Shown: positions 62,245 to 64,000 of the stretch, piece by piece
How positions within the stretch are numbered: position 1 is the first letter of the stretch
How the letters are laid out: the number at the start of each line of letters is the position of its first letter
Source of the DNA: Augochlora pura
Lineage: Eukaryota > Arthropoda > Insecta > Hymenoptera > Halictidae
Length of the DNA stretch: 64,000 bases
Assembly: GCF_028453695.1 (NCBI RefSeq)
Contig: NC_135777.1
Span: forward strand, 10,529,714 to 10,593,713
Direction: 5' to 3'
The notes under the pieces: model-generated
Told to the model about the DNA's origin: nothing
The model's database searches: none
What the model saw: only the letters and a program-made list of their open reading frames with translations
Program-made: the position numbers and the translations under genes

Positions 62245-64000
62245 CTATTGATTTGTTCCTATTTTACTTCGATGCGTTGATTGTTTGTTAAAGGTTGTCT
62301 TGTTAGCAGTTCTTCGATTACGTTTGATGCTACTTATGTTGATATATTGGAGTCTCACGGACGTGTCTATATCGCAGGCCTCCTCTAGGCCCGGGTTGTT
62401 TTCTAAGTTTTCGAGGGTGACGTTCTGCAAACGGTTCAACAAATCTGGATATCTAGATATGTAACGACGAAAATCGTCGCGTTCTAACACGCAAATCTCA
62501 CAGGTCTCCACCGCTATCACGGTGGCAATTCTCAACTCGGTTTCCATCACCAACGCGATCTCTCCGAAGTAACTTCCGTCTTCCAGATGACAAACCTTTT
62601 AGTATCAAGTTTTAGTCGTTAGTTTTAGTCATTTAGTCATATTGAAATTATGAACATCAATAATATTACTTCTTTTCCCTTAGCAGTGTAGACAGCCACC
62701 GTGCCGGAAGTTATAAAATAGAGAGACTCGCCGCGCGTACCGGCTTTAACGATCTTATCACCGCACATATAGATCTCCGAACGCAACGCGCTCGTCAACT
62801 GCGCGACCACGCACTCTGGCAGATGTTTGAATAGAGCCACGTTGGAGACCAGCGTCAAATAGTTGTGCAAAATCAACTCCTGAAAGTAGCAGTAGGATCG
62901 ATTAGATTTTAATGGTTGGAAATCTAGAGAATCGTTTATCCATCAAACAGATTGGAAGTAACAGCTAAACACCTCTCTCAAATAGGGCGAGACCTCGTCT
63001 ATTATCTTTTTGTTCCTTTCGAAGCGCTTCTTGTTGCGATACGCATAGTAAACTAGTAAACGACGTTGCAGAGCCTGCGGAAGCTCCTTGTATCGCATGT
63101 ATTCTTCTAATTGTTGCATAATTTTTAGCTGACGCTTGATCGTTATATGGAACGTTGTTAACAAGGCAGCTAATTGGGCTACGAGTCGATTGCACATTTA
63201 TTGATTGTGATTATAACAAATGGATGAAAAACGGAGAAAAAATATAATTGAGTACTGCTCACTTATAGAGTACACGAAACCCACAAACCCGAGAAAGGTC
63301 AATAACAAATTCAATAGGATATCTTCTTGCGTTTTCATGTCCAAATAATGCGCGGAACGAACCAATGCAGTAATTGCGCGATTCAAGCATACCAAATACC
63401 GTTCCGTAGTTGTTTCCTTACTCCGGAAAAACTCTGAATTAATCCAAGATCTGAAAATAGGTTTGCTGCCTTGCTGTATTTGCATAATTCAGAAAGATAT
63501 CGGCTAATAGGATTCCCATAAATCCTAATAGTAGATTCTTATAAATAATGATCGATTGTGCAACGTAAATTAGATGTAGGCGGGAATACCGACTGAGTGC
63601 TCAAAGTGCCCAGGTGCTTCACGCAAATAGGTATGTAGTATTCGAAGCAAGCGGCCCAATGTATAGTCAACCCGACAACGATGAACGTTTCTAGAATCTT
63701 GAATGTTTGATAGCTTATCCGGTACACCTGGAACCGAGTATCGACGAATTTACGAACCCATTGCACGTCGAATCAATTTCGTCGCGAAACTAACACCGTG
63801 GAGTCTGCGGGAGTAGACGACCATGTTGCGAATTCGTAAGAATTTCATCATGTTCATAGTGGTGCAGATCCATGTCCAGTGGGGTAAAATCCCGTTCACG
63901 AATGTAATCGGCAGTGCAGTCATTGCGTCGATTAGGAAATACTTCTTGAGATATTTTCTGCACATCATTGAGAAAGACTTTAAACGATTCCTTAATTGTG
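62245..64000 (-). CDS. HCN-like cyclic-nucleotide-gated channel, 3' part (runs off the right edge)
   Basis: Exons in transcript order: 64000-63590 (open at the edge), 63473-63263, 63178-62973, 62879-62670 and 62595-62245. About 460 residues are present. Domains in order: S3-S4 with arginines (MKFLRIRNMVVYSRR), S5 (IVVGLTIHWAACFEYYI), pore loop and S6 (LLLTFLGFVGFVY), C-linker (LEEYMRYKELPQALQRR), and a cyclic-nucleotide-binding domain. That domain has GESLYFITSGTV and the phosphate-binding cassette FGEIALVM followed by RIATV. The usual GYG selectivity filter is absent; the corresponding place reads ALVRSAHYLD. Just after S4 the frame shifts by one base at a GGG run (63755-63768): IRRAMG in one frame continues as WVRKFVDTR in the next, probably a consensus indel. 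The junction 63590/63473 is uncertain, with 63450 as an alternative acceptor. A channel of this type would conduct cations in the plasma membrane. Confidence 0.88.

Noticed and set aside
1..64000. tRNA, rRNA, CRISPR or operon-type features
   Set aside because: I saw no tRNA-like T-loop (GGTTCGA-type) within a foldable context, no rRNA-like sequence and no regularly spaced direct repeats with unique spacers. The window is a eukaryotic nuclear locus.

Overview
The window is nuclear DNA from an insect, most likely a hymenopteran (bee, wasp or ant). Genes are split by GT-AG introns. There is a Spatzle Toll ligand and an insect-type HCN-like channel, and the non-coding DNA is AT-rich with GC/CpG-rich islands and piggyBac- and mariner-type debris. 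I see no prokaryotic, organellar or viral genes. No species can be named from the sequence alone.

Left two thirds (1-45 kb). After about 7.4 kb with no recognisable gene, one gene fills the region: a CGRRF1-type RING-finger protein on the + strand. Its six coding exons lie between 8320 and 44984, and all five junctions agree in phase. Introns 1 and 2 are about 10.2 and 24.2 kb and hold the mobile DNA: a decayed piggyBac transposase copy (19401-21226), several TTAA-flanked MITEs with different terminal inverted repeats, a two-copy 342/344-bp family (18002-18343 and 36250-36593), and a mariner-type MITE nested inside a TTAA element (27541-28261). The rest of the introns is GC-rich islands and AT-rich, simple-repeat sequence.

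Right third (48-64 kb). This part is gene-dense with compact introns. In order: CDC42 small effector homolog (+, 48235-48498), spatzle (-, 50830-53993), TEDC1-like centriole protein (+, 56802-58242), a ninjurin with a long N-terminal tail (-, 58329-59021), an uncharacterised cysteine-containing protein (+, 60985-62085), and a cyclic-nucleotide-gated HCN-like channel (-, 62245 to beyond the right edge). Neighbours tend to converge, and predicted 3' ends meet or overlap at about 49.9, 58.2 and 62.1 kb.

The genes do not form a pathway. They cover membrane-anchored RING ubiquitin ligase function, Cdc42/actin signalling, innate immunity and dorsoventral patterning, centriole triplet microtubules, membrane rupture or adhesion, and ion conduction. 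Three of the right-hand genes contain apparent single-base frame breaks, four in all, each in or beside a short homopolymer. Consensus indel errors are the simplest explanation and must be considered before calling these genes broken.
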